A DNA stretch of 38,998 nucleotides from Candidatus Liptonbacteria bacterium (GCA_016194445.1 JACQBP010000026.1:1-38998); one strand, 5' to 3'. Shown: positions 27,307 to 35,718, numbered from the stretch's first letter. Numbers and translations: made by a program. The notes: generated by a model from the letters alone, not told the origin.

Positions 27307-28422
27307 CTAGCCAAAAGTGAAGGTAAAAGCTTTGAGTCCGGGAGTGGGGATGAGGATTTCAAGGGTGTGTTCGCCGTAGGTGGGATCTTTAATTAATTCG
27401 TAAAGCTGGTCGGTTTGGATGTCGAGAGATTTGATTAAGTGCCCGTCCTTCAAAATCTGAACTTTGGTAGAGCTCGGCGCGCTCGAAACAAAATAAACAT
27501 CCTTGGAGTGGTACTTAAAGATAATTTTGGCGTTCTGACTTAAACTTTCGGCGTATTGATTTTCGATTTTCCAGCGGCCGACTAGGTAGAGAGTGTTGGC
27601 TTTGACCTCGGGCGGGTTTTTGAAATCGAACTCACCCGTGACTCCTGGCTGGCCACTGCCGAGATATTTATTTCGAAAAGCGCCGAAGTAGGTTTCCGGA
27701 CTGCCGATTTTAGAAAGATCACTGCCAACTTCTTCTTGGGGAGAGGTAATGTCGTTCTTCAATTTCATTTTTTCGCCTAGAACTGACATCCTTTCAGCGA
27801 GAGCCGCTTGGATTTTACTTTCGGTTTCGGCATAGCCACCTTCACCGATGTGGTCGTAGATAATAGCCCCGTGGATGTCGATTAAATATTTATGCGGCCA
27901 GTATTGATTACGATAAGCCTGCCAAGTCGAGTAGTCGTTGTCCAAGACAACGGGATATTGAATTTTTTCTTTTTTGACGGCGGCGGTGACATTTTCGTAT
28001 TTTTTCTCGAATTCAAACTCGGGGGTGTGGACGCCGATAATTTCTAACCCTTGGTCTTTATATTTCTCGTACCAGGCGTTTAGATAAGGCGTGGTGCGCT
28101 GACAATTGATACAGCTGTAAGTCCAAAAATCAACGAGGATAACTTTTTGACCCACGAGATCACCGAGCGAGATTTTTTTAGTATTGATAAAGCCGTCGGG
28201 CGTAGAAATTTCATGGTAGCACTCGAGCGATCCCGCTTTTTCTGAACCCGGAGAACAAGTGACGATGCTAGTCTGACTTTTGGTACTAGTGGCTTGATTG
28301 ACCGGAGAAACGGCTTCGTTTTGGGGACTTGCGGTTGGACTGGCCTTTTCGGATTGGAGGTAATAGATCGCCCCAGCCACGATAACCAAGACAACGGTAA
28401 GAAGAATTTTGTTTTTGACCAT
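27307..28422 (-). CDS. Thioredoxin-like/TlpA-type protein with DipZ-like C-terminal domain
   Basis: VILVDFWTYSCINCQRTTPYLNAWYEKYKDQGLEIIGVHTPEFEFEK. Confidence 0.88.
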   Translation of the reverse strand: MVKNKILLTVVLVIVAGAIYYLQSEKASPTASPQNEAVSPVNQATSTKSQTSIVTCSPGSEKAGSLECYHEISTPDGFINTKKISLGDLVGQKVILVDFWTYSCINCQRTTPYLNAWYEKYKDQGLEIIGVHTPEFEFEKKYENVTAAVKKEKIQYPVVLDNDYSTWQAYRNQYWPHKYLIDIHGAIIYDHIGEGGYAETESKIQAALAERMSVLGEKMKLKNDITSPQEEVGSDLSKIGSPETYFGAFRNKYLGSGQPGVTGEFDFKNPPEVKANTLYLVGRWKIENQYAESLSQNAKIIFKYHSKDVYFVSSAPSSTKVQILKDGHLIKSLDIQTDQLYELIKDPTYGEHTLEILIPTPGLKAFTFTFG

Positions 28423-28426
28423 GGAT

Positions 28427-29206
28427 TTAGCTGGTTGGTTTTTTGGGAGAAGTCGAGGCGAGATAGGAAAGGAAACCGGGGATGAGCGGGAGGATGCAGG
28501 GGCTAAGGAAAGAACCTAAACCAGCAAAGAGAGCCACGGCAAGATTGACTAGATTCAGAGACATAATATGTTCGCCAACGGAGGTCGAGACACCGAGCTG
28601 GTCTAGGAAATTGACGACGACTTCCAGATTGGCGATCCGGCTCAACTGACCCACGAAAATCAAGATACCCAAAAGGATGAGAATGACGCCAAAGAAATAT
28701 TGAAAATAATCGAGCCAGCGGCCGGCGCGATTAATAAAATTTTGGGCTTGGTTCGCAAAGAGACCAACGATGAGAAACGGCAAACCGATACCGAGGGTGT
28801 AGGCCATGAGAAGAAAGAAGGCGCCACCCGGCGAAGTTGCGGCGAGAGCGAGGATAGCGCCTAAGGCCGCGCTCACGCAAGGCGTCCAGCCAACGGCAAA
28901 GGCGGCGCCAAAAACAAAAGAGGTCAGGTAGCGGGAGTTGAATCGGGTTTTAACGGCGAATTTGTGATCGCGTTCTAGAAATGGAATTTTGATGAGTTTT
29001 AAAACGACTAACCCAAAAAGAATAATGACCACTCCCCCAACCCGACCAAGCCACGCTTCAGCCGTATAAGAAGAGTGCTCTAAGACCGTTTGGAGTAAAA
29101 CGCCAACGAGCGAAAAGACAACTGAAAAACCGAGCACAAAGAAAAGACTCGACAAAAAAATTTCTGAGCGACTGGGCCCGGTTGGGCTTTGGGCTTGAGG
29201 CTCCAT
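28427..29206 (-). CDS. CcdA-like cytochrome c biogenesis/thiol-redox membrane protein
   Basis: GLGSFLSPCILPLIPGFLSYLA (at C-terminal end) and VGWTPCVSAALGAILALA, six TM. Confidence 0.85.
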   Translation of the reverse strand: MEPQAQSPTGPSRSEIFLSSLFFVLGFSVVFSLVGVLLQTVLEHSSYTAEAWLGRVGGVVIILFGLVVLKLIKIPFLERDHKFAVKTRFNSRYLTSFVFGAAFAVGWTPCVSAALGAILALAATSPGGAFFLLMAYTLGIGLPFLIVGLFANQAQNFINRAGRWLDYFQYFFGVILILLGILIFVGQLSRIANLEVVVNFLDQLGVSTSVGEHIMSLNLVNLAVALFAGLGSFLSPCILPLIPGFLSYLASTSPKKPTS

Positions 29207-30015
29207 TAGCTCGAAATGAGTTTGTTAATTTCCGATAGGTAGCGATCTTTGTCCCAACCATCTGGCGCTTTTAAGATCCGCTCTCCATTTTTCACAAAAA
29301 CCTTAGTGTGCTGGTAGGCCACGCCGAATTGTTTAGCCAGGGCTTCTTCGTCTTGGTCGGTGTCGCTGTCTTTATAATTGACGCGGAAAGCGATGACTTT
29401 ATCGGATTTCAATTCATCGAAGGCCGACTGCATCTTAGGAAATTCAGCCTTGCAAATGGGACACCAGTTGGCATAGAAATAGAGGACGATCAACTTATTT
29501 GATTTTATGGCGACGTCGTAATCTGGTTTTGTGAAATCAAGAAGGGGCGCCGACGTGCCGGCAAGCACTGTCCCCATATATTTATCCATCATCTTCCCTT
29601 CTTTATTCATCATTGCCTTTTCGCCAGCTTCCATAATAGAACCATCTCCCCACACCGACTGTCCTTCCTTGAGCTTTACTGCTGTGCCGTCTTTCTTTGT
29701 CACTTTCCCAGCGAGCGTTACCTTCACACCGCTCTCAAATGTATAGTCCTTCGCGAGAGGCGACATCGTGCCATTTTCTTCCAACATGATCTTGCCATCT
29801 TTGAGAACAACGCCTTTCTCCGGCATTGCTTCACTCTTCTTTTTCTCCATAGCCTCTTTTTCCATTAACAACTTTTCTCGTTCCTGAAGTGGCGAGGTTT
29901 CTTTAGATTGCTTGTGGATAACAAAATATCCAACTCCGGCAACGACACCCACGAAAACCACAATCGCGATAACAATGGGCATCGCGAAACCCATTCGAGA
30001 ATTAAAGTTTTTCAT
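29206..30015 (-). CDS. Membrane-anchored thioredoxin-like protein with DUF6799-like repeat
   Basis: LIVLYFYANWCPICKAEFPKMQSAF; GVVLKDGKIMLEENGTMSPLAKDYTFESGVKVTLAGKVTKKDG. Confidence 0.87.
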   Translation of the reverse strand: MKNFNSRMGFAMPIVIAIVVFVGVVAGVGYFVIHKQSKETSPLQEREKLLMEKEAMEKKKSEAMPEKGVVLKDGKIMLEENGTMSPLAKDYTFESGVKVTLAGKVTKKDGTAVKLKEGQSVWGDGSIMEAGEKAMMNKEGKMMDKYMGTVLAGTSAPLLDFTKPDYDVAIKSNKLIVLYFYANWCPICKAEFPKMQSAFDELKSDKVIAFRVNYKDSDTDQDEEALAKQFGVAYQHTKVFVKNGERILKAPDGWDKDRYLSEINKLISS

Positions 30016-30022
30016 GTTTCTA

Positions 30023-30063
30023 ATTTTAGAAGCCAGGAAACCAATGTCAAGTCGACTTTACAC
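30023..30063 (-). promoter_or_regulatory. Promoter of thioredoxin operon with operator-like motif
   Basis: Minus TTGACA-N16-TAAAAT; motif ATGTCAAGTCGACTTTACAC (30044-30063) over the -35. Confidence 0.65.
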
Positions 30064-30083
30064 GATAACTGGGGATAACTTTT

Positions 30084-30452
30084 CTAGAAATTCTGGCGGC
30101 TGTAGATAAGACTGACGATTTTACCTAAAACCATAAACGCAAGGCTAATGACCAACCAAGGGTCGATCGCATGCGAAAGACTCTGAACCACGATACCAGC
30201 TGTAAGACCGGCCGCGCCTAAAAGATAAGCGAATCTGCCGGCCATTAAGCGATGGAGTTTTTCTCTCTCGTCGGCCGCCTTTTCTCGCCAAACAAAAACA
30301 GCGAAAACCCCGAAAGTCGCGACTAACAGCATTGCTGCGGTCATGGTAAGGGTGCTCGGCATCCAAAAATCGAAAGGATTAGCCACTAAAACCAGAAGGA
30401 TGATAAAAGCCAACGAAATTAAAAGTTCCTGGATAAATTTATTTTTTCCCAT
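30084..30452 (-). CDS. Four-TM membrane protein partnered with the XRE regulator
   Basis: Hydrophobic 122-aa ORF overlapping the XRE stop by 14 nt. Confidence 0.7.
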   Translation of the reverse strand: MGKNKFIQELLISLAFIILLVLVANPFDFWMPSTLTMTAAMLLVATFGVFAVFVWREKAADEREKLHRLMAGRFAYLLGAAGLTAGIVVQSLSHAIDPWLVISLAFMVLGKIVSLIYSRQNF

Positions 30453-30654
30453 GATGAATTTCGAAAATTTCTTCGACCGGTTTTTTGAAAAAATTGGCGA
30501 TTTTTATGGCGAGAAGAACCGAGGGCGTGTAGTTACCTTTCTCAATGGCAATGACGGTCTGCCGGGTGATGTCCACGGCATCGGCTAATTCCTCTTGAGT
30601 GACGCCCAATTTACTCCTTAAATTATAAACCGTATTTTTGACAGTGTCGCTCAT
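30439..30654 (-). CDS. XRE-family HTH regulator
   Basis: NLRSKLGVTQEELADAVDITRQTVIAIEKGNYTPSVLLAIKIANFFKKPVEEIF. Confidence 0.95.
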   Translation of the reverse strand: MSDTVKNTVYNLRSKLGVTQEELADAVDITRQTVIAIEKGNYTPSVLLAIKIANFFKKPVEEIFEIHHGKK

Positions 30655-30660
30655 GTTGGA

Positions 30661-30702
30661 AAGATAGCTAGCGGCGAACTTGATGTCAAATTAACTTTAC
30701 GC
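30661..30702 (-). promoter_or_regulatory. Leaderless-type promoter of XRE gene with operator-like motif
   Basis: Minus TTGACA-N17-TATCTT, 6 nt before ATG; motif ATGTCAAATTAACTTTACGC (30683-30702). Confidence 0.65.
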
Positions 30703-30718
30703 GGAAATAAGCTAGAAC

Positions 30719-30744
30719 GAGGTTTTTACCATGGTAAAAACCTC
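30719..30744. repeat. 26-bp perfect palindrome
   Basis: GAGGTTTTTACCATGGTAAAAACCTC. Confidence 0.85.
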
Positions 30745-30782
30745 AATTTCTACCCTAAAACCAAGATTTGAAAATCGCGCGG

Positions 30783-31097
30783 CTAGTTTTTCTTTCGATC
30801 AAGTTTATCCAATCTTAAAAGCTTTACGCCATAGTAAACCACGAGAGCAATCACCAGAAAGTCGATAATGGAACTTAAAAAACTGCCCCAAAGAATTTTG
30901 ACCGACCCGATTTGAATTCCAGCTTCTTTCAACTCTCCAGCTGCGCCAAGTAAAACGCTTAAAATGGGATTGATGATATCGCTCACCAGCGAGGAAACTA
31001 TTTTAGAGACCGCGCCGCCAAGAATAAAGCCGACCGCTAGCCCAACGACCCCCTGCTCTCGAATAAAGCTAATGAAGCTTTTTATAGGTTTAATTAT
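30783..31097 (-). CDS. mscL: Large-conductance mechanosensitive channel, apparent non-canonical start (ATA/ATT)
   Basis: IIKPIKSFISFIREQGVVGLAVGFILGGAVSKIVSSLVSDIINPILSVLLG; no ATG/GTG/TTG at the expected N-terminus. Confidence 0.85.
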   Translation of the reverse strand: MIKPIKSFISFIREQGVVGLAVGFILGGAVSKIVSSLVSDIINPILSVLLGAAGELKEAGIQIGSVKILWGSFLSSIIDFLVIALVVYYGVKLLRLDKLDRKKN

Positions 31098-31110
31098 ACC
31101 ACCCCGACAA

Positions 31111-31980
31111 TTATTTTCCGTAATATCCCAAAAGCGCCTTGATGCCCGCCAGGTTTTTATCCCACTCAATCGATTCGTGAGTTTTGAGTTCAACCGTGAT
31201 GGCCGGAATCCCGATTGAGGCCAACCAATCTTCCGCCGCCCCCGTCACCGCGTAGGCGTCAAATGTGTCTGCCGCCGGATATTCGGCGGCGCTGGAGTAA
31301 GCCTTCATAATGGCGAGCACTTCAGGCAAAATCCCTTTTTCACACTGCGAGGCATACACGGCGTTCGCCTGACTGTGCCAAAAAACTACCGCCACTGGCC
31401 GCTCGCGCAAAACAAAGTCCCGAATCGCCCGCGCCTCCGGCTCGGAAAATGCCGCCGTCCCCGCGCTCACTTTTTTCCCCTTCCAAGTTCCCTCCTTCTG
31501 CCATTTGCAATCAAAATTTCGATTGAGATCCACTTTGTGCGCGTTGAATCGTCCTGGCTCTTGCGCTACGCCCATTGGCACATCCGCCGCTGTAAAACGT
31601 CCCTCCTTGTCGATTACTTTAAAAACTCCGTCTGGGTTAGCCGACGGAATCACCGTCACCGCCAAATTCGCCGGCAAAGTGCTGGAGTTTGCGTTCAAGT
31701 AATCCAAAAATTCATATGCCAAAACCACGCTGTTCCACTCGTACCCGCCGTGAATCCCGCCCACAAACACAAAATGTTTCGTTCCGCTTCCATATGTATA
31801 CGCCTCGATCTTTCGGTCCTCCACCGACATTCCCAAAATTTCCTGTTTGAAAGCCACTGTTGGCTCCACCGCCGGCGCCGGTTTCTCTTTGCTGTGAAAA
31901 ATCAAAAACAAAATCCCGGCCAACACCAAAATCGCCGCCCCGCCCAAAATCAGCGTCCGCTTCATGAAAGTCGTCTCCAT
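31111..31980 (-). CDS. M14-like zinc carboxypeptidase paralog 1
   Basis: GGIHGGYEWN (HxxE), PSANPDG, VDLNRNFDC. Confidence 0.82.
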   Translation of the reverse strand: METTFMKRTLILGGAAILVLAGILFLIFHSKEKPAPAVEPTVAFKQEILGMSVEDRKIEAYTYGSGTKHFVFVGGIHGGYEWNSVVLAYEFLDYLNANSSTLPANLAVTVIPSANPDGVFKVIDKEGRFTAADVPMGVAQEPGRFNAHKVDLNRNFDCKWQKEGTWKGKKVSAGTAAFSEPEARAIRDFVLRERPVAVVFWHSQANAVYASQCEKGILPEVLAIMKAYSSAAEYPAADTFDAYAVTGAAEDWLASIGIPAITVELKTHESIEWDKNLAGIKALLGYYGK

Positions 31981-32888
31981 TATTTAGCGTAATGATTGAG
32001 GAAGGCTTTAATGCCGGCTTCATTCTTAGTCCATTCGGTGTCTTCGTGATTCGTGAGCAAAACGCTAATCGCCGGAATCCCCTGCTTCGCCAGCCAGTTG
32101 ACCATATCTCCCGTGATCTCGTAAAAATTAAATTCCTTATAGACTTTATAACCCGAGGCCTTGCCGTAAAGGTTGGCAAGCACGAGAGTCTCCGGCAAAA
32201 CGCCCGCGTGGCAGTTGGACGCGAACACCCCGTTCGCCGCGCTATACCAAACCAAAGCCGCCACCGGTTTCTTTGTTTCTATATAATTTTTAATCGCTTG
32301 GGCTTCCGGTTCGGAAAAAACCGCGCTGCCCCCACTCACCGTTTTATCCTGCCAAACCGCTTTGGCTTTCCAGTCGCAATCAAAGTTGCGGTTCAGGTCC
32401 ACGTTATTAGCGTTAAACCGACCCGCCACCTGAAGCGCCTGATCTGCCAACACATCTGTCTTAGCAAACTTGCCCGCCGTGCTCGCCACTTTTGAAAGAC
32501 CGTCCGGATTTAAAACTGGAATCACCGTTACTTTCACACCCCCCGGAACAGCGCTAGGGTTCGCCTTTAGGTAATCCATCATCTCGTAAGCGACCAAGGC
32601 CGTGTTCCACTCGTACCCGCCGTGGATGCCGCCGACAAACAAAATTTCTTTTGCGCCCGTGCCATAATGGTACGCCAAAATATCTCGGCCTCCGGCCGAT
32701 TTGCCAATCACCGATTGATCTTTGTTTTGGTTTTGATCCGTTACGGGTGACCCACCCGTTTGGTCGGTGCTAGTCGCCCCGCTCTGATTCCCGGTGATGT
32801 CGACGCTTTTAGACGAATTCCTGAATAAGAAATACGCCCCGACCCCCACCAACCCAACTACAACCAACCCGATAATGATTTTTTTCAT
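31980..32888 (-). CDS. M14-like zinc carboxypeptidase paralog 2
   Basis: GGIHGGYEWN, PVLNPDG, VDLNRNFDC; start at MKKIIIGLVV; stop overlaps next start (TAATG). Confidence 0.82.
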   Translation of the reverse strand: MKKIIIGLVVVGLVGVGAYFLFRNSSKSVDITGNQSGATSTDQTGGSPVTDQNQNKDQSVIGKSAGGRDILAYHYGTGAKEILFVGGIHGGYEWNTALVAYEMMDYLKANPSAVPGGVKVTVIPVLNPDGLSKVASTAGKFAKTDVLADQALQVAGRFNANNVDLNRNFDCDWKAKAVWQDKTVSGGSAVFSEPEAQAIKNYIETKKPVAALVWYSAANGVFASNCHAGVLPETLVLANLYGKASGYKVYKEFNFYEITGDMVNWLAKQGIPAISVLLTNHEDTEWTKNEAGIKAFLNHYAK

Positions 32889-33004
32889 CCCGTTAGAAAT
32901 AGACAACTAAATATGTTGTCTATGAAAACTTACAATAAGCTCGACAAGCTTATTGGGTATGCCATTTTTAATATTAAATTGTTGTCGTTGATTTCTAACG
33001 GGAT
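32887..33004 (-). promoter_or_regulatory. Structured leader of the M14 operon
   Basis: 14-bp perfect IR ATCCCGTTAGAAAT(32887-32900)/ATTTCTAACGGGAT(32991-33004) overlapping the ATG; inner hairpins AGACAAC/GTTGTCT and AATAAGCT/AGCTTATT. Confidence 0.55.
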
Positions 33005-33249
33005 TCATATGTTTATTATAGCACTTTGGAGTCTAGGTTGTTAACTAAAAATATTTCTTTGTTTGAGGTAAGCAAACTTCCGCAGCGATCACATTTCCTC
33101 CCCAACAAGAGCTCCAATCGCAAACTGAACGCCCACAAAATAAAGAGAGGGCAACAAAAAAACCATAACCATCGAAAATTTTGCCTCAAAGCCACTCTTT
33201 GTCATTTTTTAATAGAGGACAAGATTGGATTTATTATAAGCTCCTCAAA

Positions 33250-33682
33250 CTAAACCTCTTTTGAAGCTCGCATTGCGCGGTATTCGCGCTCGATGCCAAA
33301 GATACTAAAGGTAACAATACTCCCCACTAAAATTCCCACCACGTTTAAAAGAAAAAGGATGAGCGTGTTGTTCGCAAAACTCAAATCGCCCGTGGCCACG
33401 CCGATGCCGGTGGCAACCAGAGGCGGCATGAGCGAGACCGCGATCCCGATGCCAGTCATGGCCGCCCCCACTTTGGTCCGCACCAGTCCATACGCGCCAA
33501 TCGCCCCGGCAATCAACGCAATCAGGGTAGCGATCAACCGATTCGAAGAAAAAGAAATGAAAAACCGGATCCACCTTCACACTGCCAAAAAGCGCCGTTC
33601 CCAGATAAGCCAGAGCTAGCGCCACCACGCAAGAAACTAAAAGCATACCTAAAGACCGCCCAAAAAGACGCCCATCGCTCAC
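33250..33682 (-). pseudogene. DUF389 family membrane protein, 5'-truncated and frameshifted
   Basis: SDGRLFGRSLGMLLVSCVVALALAYLG in one frame, FFISFSSNRLIATLIALIAGAIGAYGLVRTKVGAAMTGIGIAVSLMPPLVATGIGVATGD in another; shift near CCGGTTTTTC. Confidence 0.75.
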
Positions 33683-34672
33683 TCTTTCGACAACACCTTT
33701 ACCACTGATCCCCTCCCCGCTGCCCCAGCTTCAACTTCGACCACCACCGCGAGCTCAACTCCGGCCCAACCCGAAAGTTTAAAAATTTCCAAACTGCTCA
33801 TCGCCGCGATTGGCACTTCCACCGCAAAAATTACTTGGACCACCAATAAAATCGCCGACGCTCAAATTTTCTACGGCGAAACTCCGACTTACGAAAAATC
33901 GAGCGCCATCGGATCGCAAACCACCAATCATGAAATTTTGCTCTCGGGACTGAAACCCGGCACGAGTTATTACTACAAAGCGGTTTCGCGCGCCGCAAGC
34001 GAAACGGCTCAAGTGGAAAATCAAGAATTTACCACTTTGGCGGTCGTGGCAACTCCTCACCCCGCGCCAAAAATTTCTAACGTCGCTGTGGAATCTTTTG
34101 GCACTTCAACTGCCACCATCATTTGGACCACCGACATCTCCGCCGATTCCGAAGTGGAATTTGGCTCGACCGGGACTCAAGTGACGCCTTCCTTTCGTTT
34201 TACCCGAAACCTAGCGGCGGGTTCGCAAAATCTAGATGTTTTTCATCTTCAGTTAATTTTGAAAAATGAAGCTGGGATTTATCCATCGGGACTTTTGACC
34301 GGCTACTTTGGCCCCCTAACCCAAAAAGCTTTGACGCGCTTTCAGATAAAACGCAAACTCGAGCCTACTGGCAGGGCGGACGAGAAAACCCGCGTCGCGC
34401 TCGAAAATTTTTCTCGACGGTTGAAAATCGAAAGCAATACCCTGACCTCGATTTTTGAAAGAGATCTGGCTGTCGGCCAATCCGGCAGCGATGTTTTGGC
34501 GCTCCAGCAATTTTTAATCGATCAAAATTTCTATCCGGAAAAACTTTTGACTGGATACTTTGGCGAGCTGACTCGACAAGCGCTCATTCGATTCCAGCAA
34601 GCGCAAAACATCACTCCGGCTCAAGGATATTTTGGCCCAGTGACGAGAGAGGCATTACAATCAACGCTTTAG
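33653..34672 (+). CDS. Fibronectin type III plus two PG_binding_1 domains, 5' truncated
   Basis: Open frame from 33653 with no ATG/GTG/TTG until TTG at 33938, yet Fn3 sequence starts before it (KITWTTNKIADAQIFYGETPTYE); LTGYFGPLTQKALTRFQ and LTGYFGELTRQALIRFQ repeats. Confidence 0.8.
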   Translation, partial: RPPKKTPIAHSFDNTFTTDPLPAAPASTSTTTASSTPAQPESLKISKLLIAAIGTSTAKITWTTNKIADAQIFYGETPTYEKSSAIGSQTTNHEILLSGLKPGTSYYYKAVSRAASETAQVENQEFTTLAVVATPHPAPKISNVAVESFGTSTATIIWTTDISADSEVEFGSTGTQVTPSFRFTRNLAAGSQNLDVFHLQLILKNEAGIYPSGLLTGYFGPLTQKALTRFQIKRKLEPTGRADEKTRVALENFSRRLKIESNTLTSIFERDLAVGQSGSDVLALQQFLIDQNFYPEKLLTGYFGELTRQALIRFQQAQNITPAQGYFGPVTREALQSTL

Positions 34673-34723
34673 GAAGGAAATTAAAATTTAAAATATAGCT
34701 TAGTTAGAATCCTAAAAAAGAAA

Positions 34724-34757
34724 AACCGCTCACTCTCCGAAGAGAGTAAACGGTTTC
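34724..34757 (-). terminator. Intrinsic terminator after pyrD
   Basis: Minus strand AAACCGtttACTCTCTTCGGAGAGTgagCGGTTTTTC with C(UUCG)G loop. Confidence 0.8.
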
Positions 34758-34782
34758 AATGTGCCGGCGTCTCAGCCCCCAC

Positions 34783-35718
34783 TTAGTTGGTTCTAGGGAC
34801 AGACGAGACAGCGATGAGTTCATCAAGAAGAACGTTGAATACTCGACCCTTGCGCTCAATGCAAGCAGTGGCAACTTGAACGGCGGCGGCTTTGGCGAGG
34901 AGATAATCGCGCACATTCTTGCCAGTCGAGATTCCACCGACACCAACCACTTGAATCCGATCGTCAAGCGCGGCTCGAAACTGAACCACTTGACCAAGAC
35001 CGATCCCGAACATAGCTGGGCCCCCGACCCCACCGAAACCGTTGTTCGGAGTGATAATCGGTTTAAGACTTTCTCCGAAAGCAAAGCCGTTTGGGAAGGT
35101 GTTGGTGGTCACGAGCGCTTTCACGATGGCGTACCTGTTGCAAATGGCAGCCATTCGTTTCAAGGCGGATGGATCGCTGAAGGGCGAAACCTTGAAGGCA
35201 ACACGCGCGTCAGCCCCAACCCGCTCCGTGACCCGAAGCATGATCTCTTCGACGAGGTCAAAGTCGAACGAGATGACGGGCTTTTGCACGTTGCCGGCGA
35301 CAACATTGGGGCAACCTAAGTTTTCTTCAACGATGTCGGCTCCGCCTCCCAAAGCCATTTCGGTTAGATCCACGTAGTCGCTTGCATTGAACCCAGCGAC
35401 GTTCATGACAAGAGCTTTGCCGGCTTCATTGCAACGCCGGACGGCTTCGGGAAGATGTTCCTGCCAGTACTTGAGGCCCGGGTTTGGCATACCTAGCGAG
35501 TTCAGTGAAAACGGGTCTTGGTACGAGTAGACATTCCCTGAGTTGCCGTCCCTTGGTTCAACTGTTATCGAACCGATCACAACAGCTGAAACCATGGTTT
35601 TGAGAAAACCTTCGACGCCTTCTTCGCCTTCAAGCCGTTTACAGGTGCCACCGGCATTCATGATGGGGTGTTCGAGGTTGACCCCAGCCAGACTAACAGA
35701 CAGATCGAGATTCATCAT
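34783..35718 (-). CDS. pyrD: Dihydroorotate dehydrogenase-like protein
   Basis: LSVSLAGVNLEHPIMNAGGTC, NVAGFNASDYV, EENLGCPNV, FKVSPFSD, VVGVGGISTGKNVRDYLLAKAAAVQVATA. Confidence 0.88.
   Translation of the reverse strand: MMNLDLSVSLAGVNLEHPIMNAGGTCKRLEGEEGVEGFLKTMVSAVVIGSITVEPRDGNSGNVYSYQDPFSLNSLGMPNPGLKYWQEHLPEAVRRCNEAGKALVMNVAGFNASDYVDLTEMALGGGADIVEENLGCPNVVAGNVQKPVISFDFDLVEEIMLRVTERVGADARVAFKVSPFSDPSALKRMAAICNRYAIVKALVTTNTFPNGFAFGESLKPIITPNNGFGGVGGPAMFGIGLGQVVQFRAALDDRIQVVGVGGISTGKNVRDYLLAKAAAVQVATACIERKGRVFNVLLDELIAVSSVPRTN

Noticed and set aside
31375-32495. 205-aa and 167-aa plus-strand ORFs
   Set aside because: Antisense to the tandem M14 genes; shadow ORFs with Arg/His-rich, non-family sequence
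33026-33253. 75-aa plus-strand ORF
   Set aside because: Low-complexity Lys/Asn-rich translation in an intergenic AT-rich region, no SD, no family signal
34759-35319. 186-aa plus-strand ORF
   Set aside because: Antisense to pyrD; no domain signal
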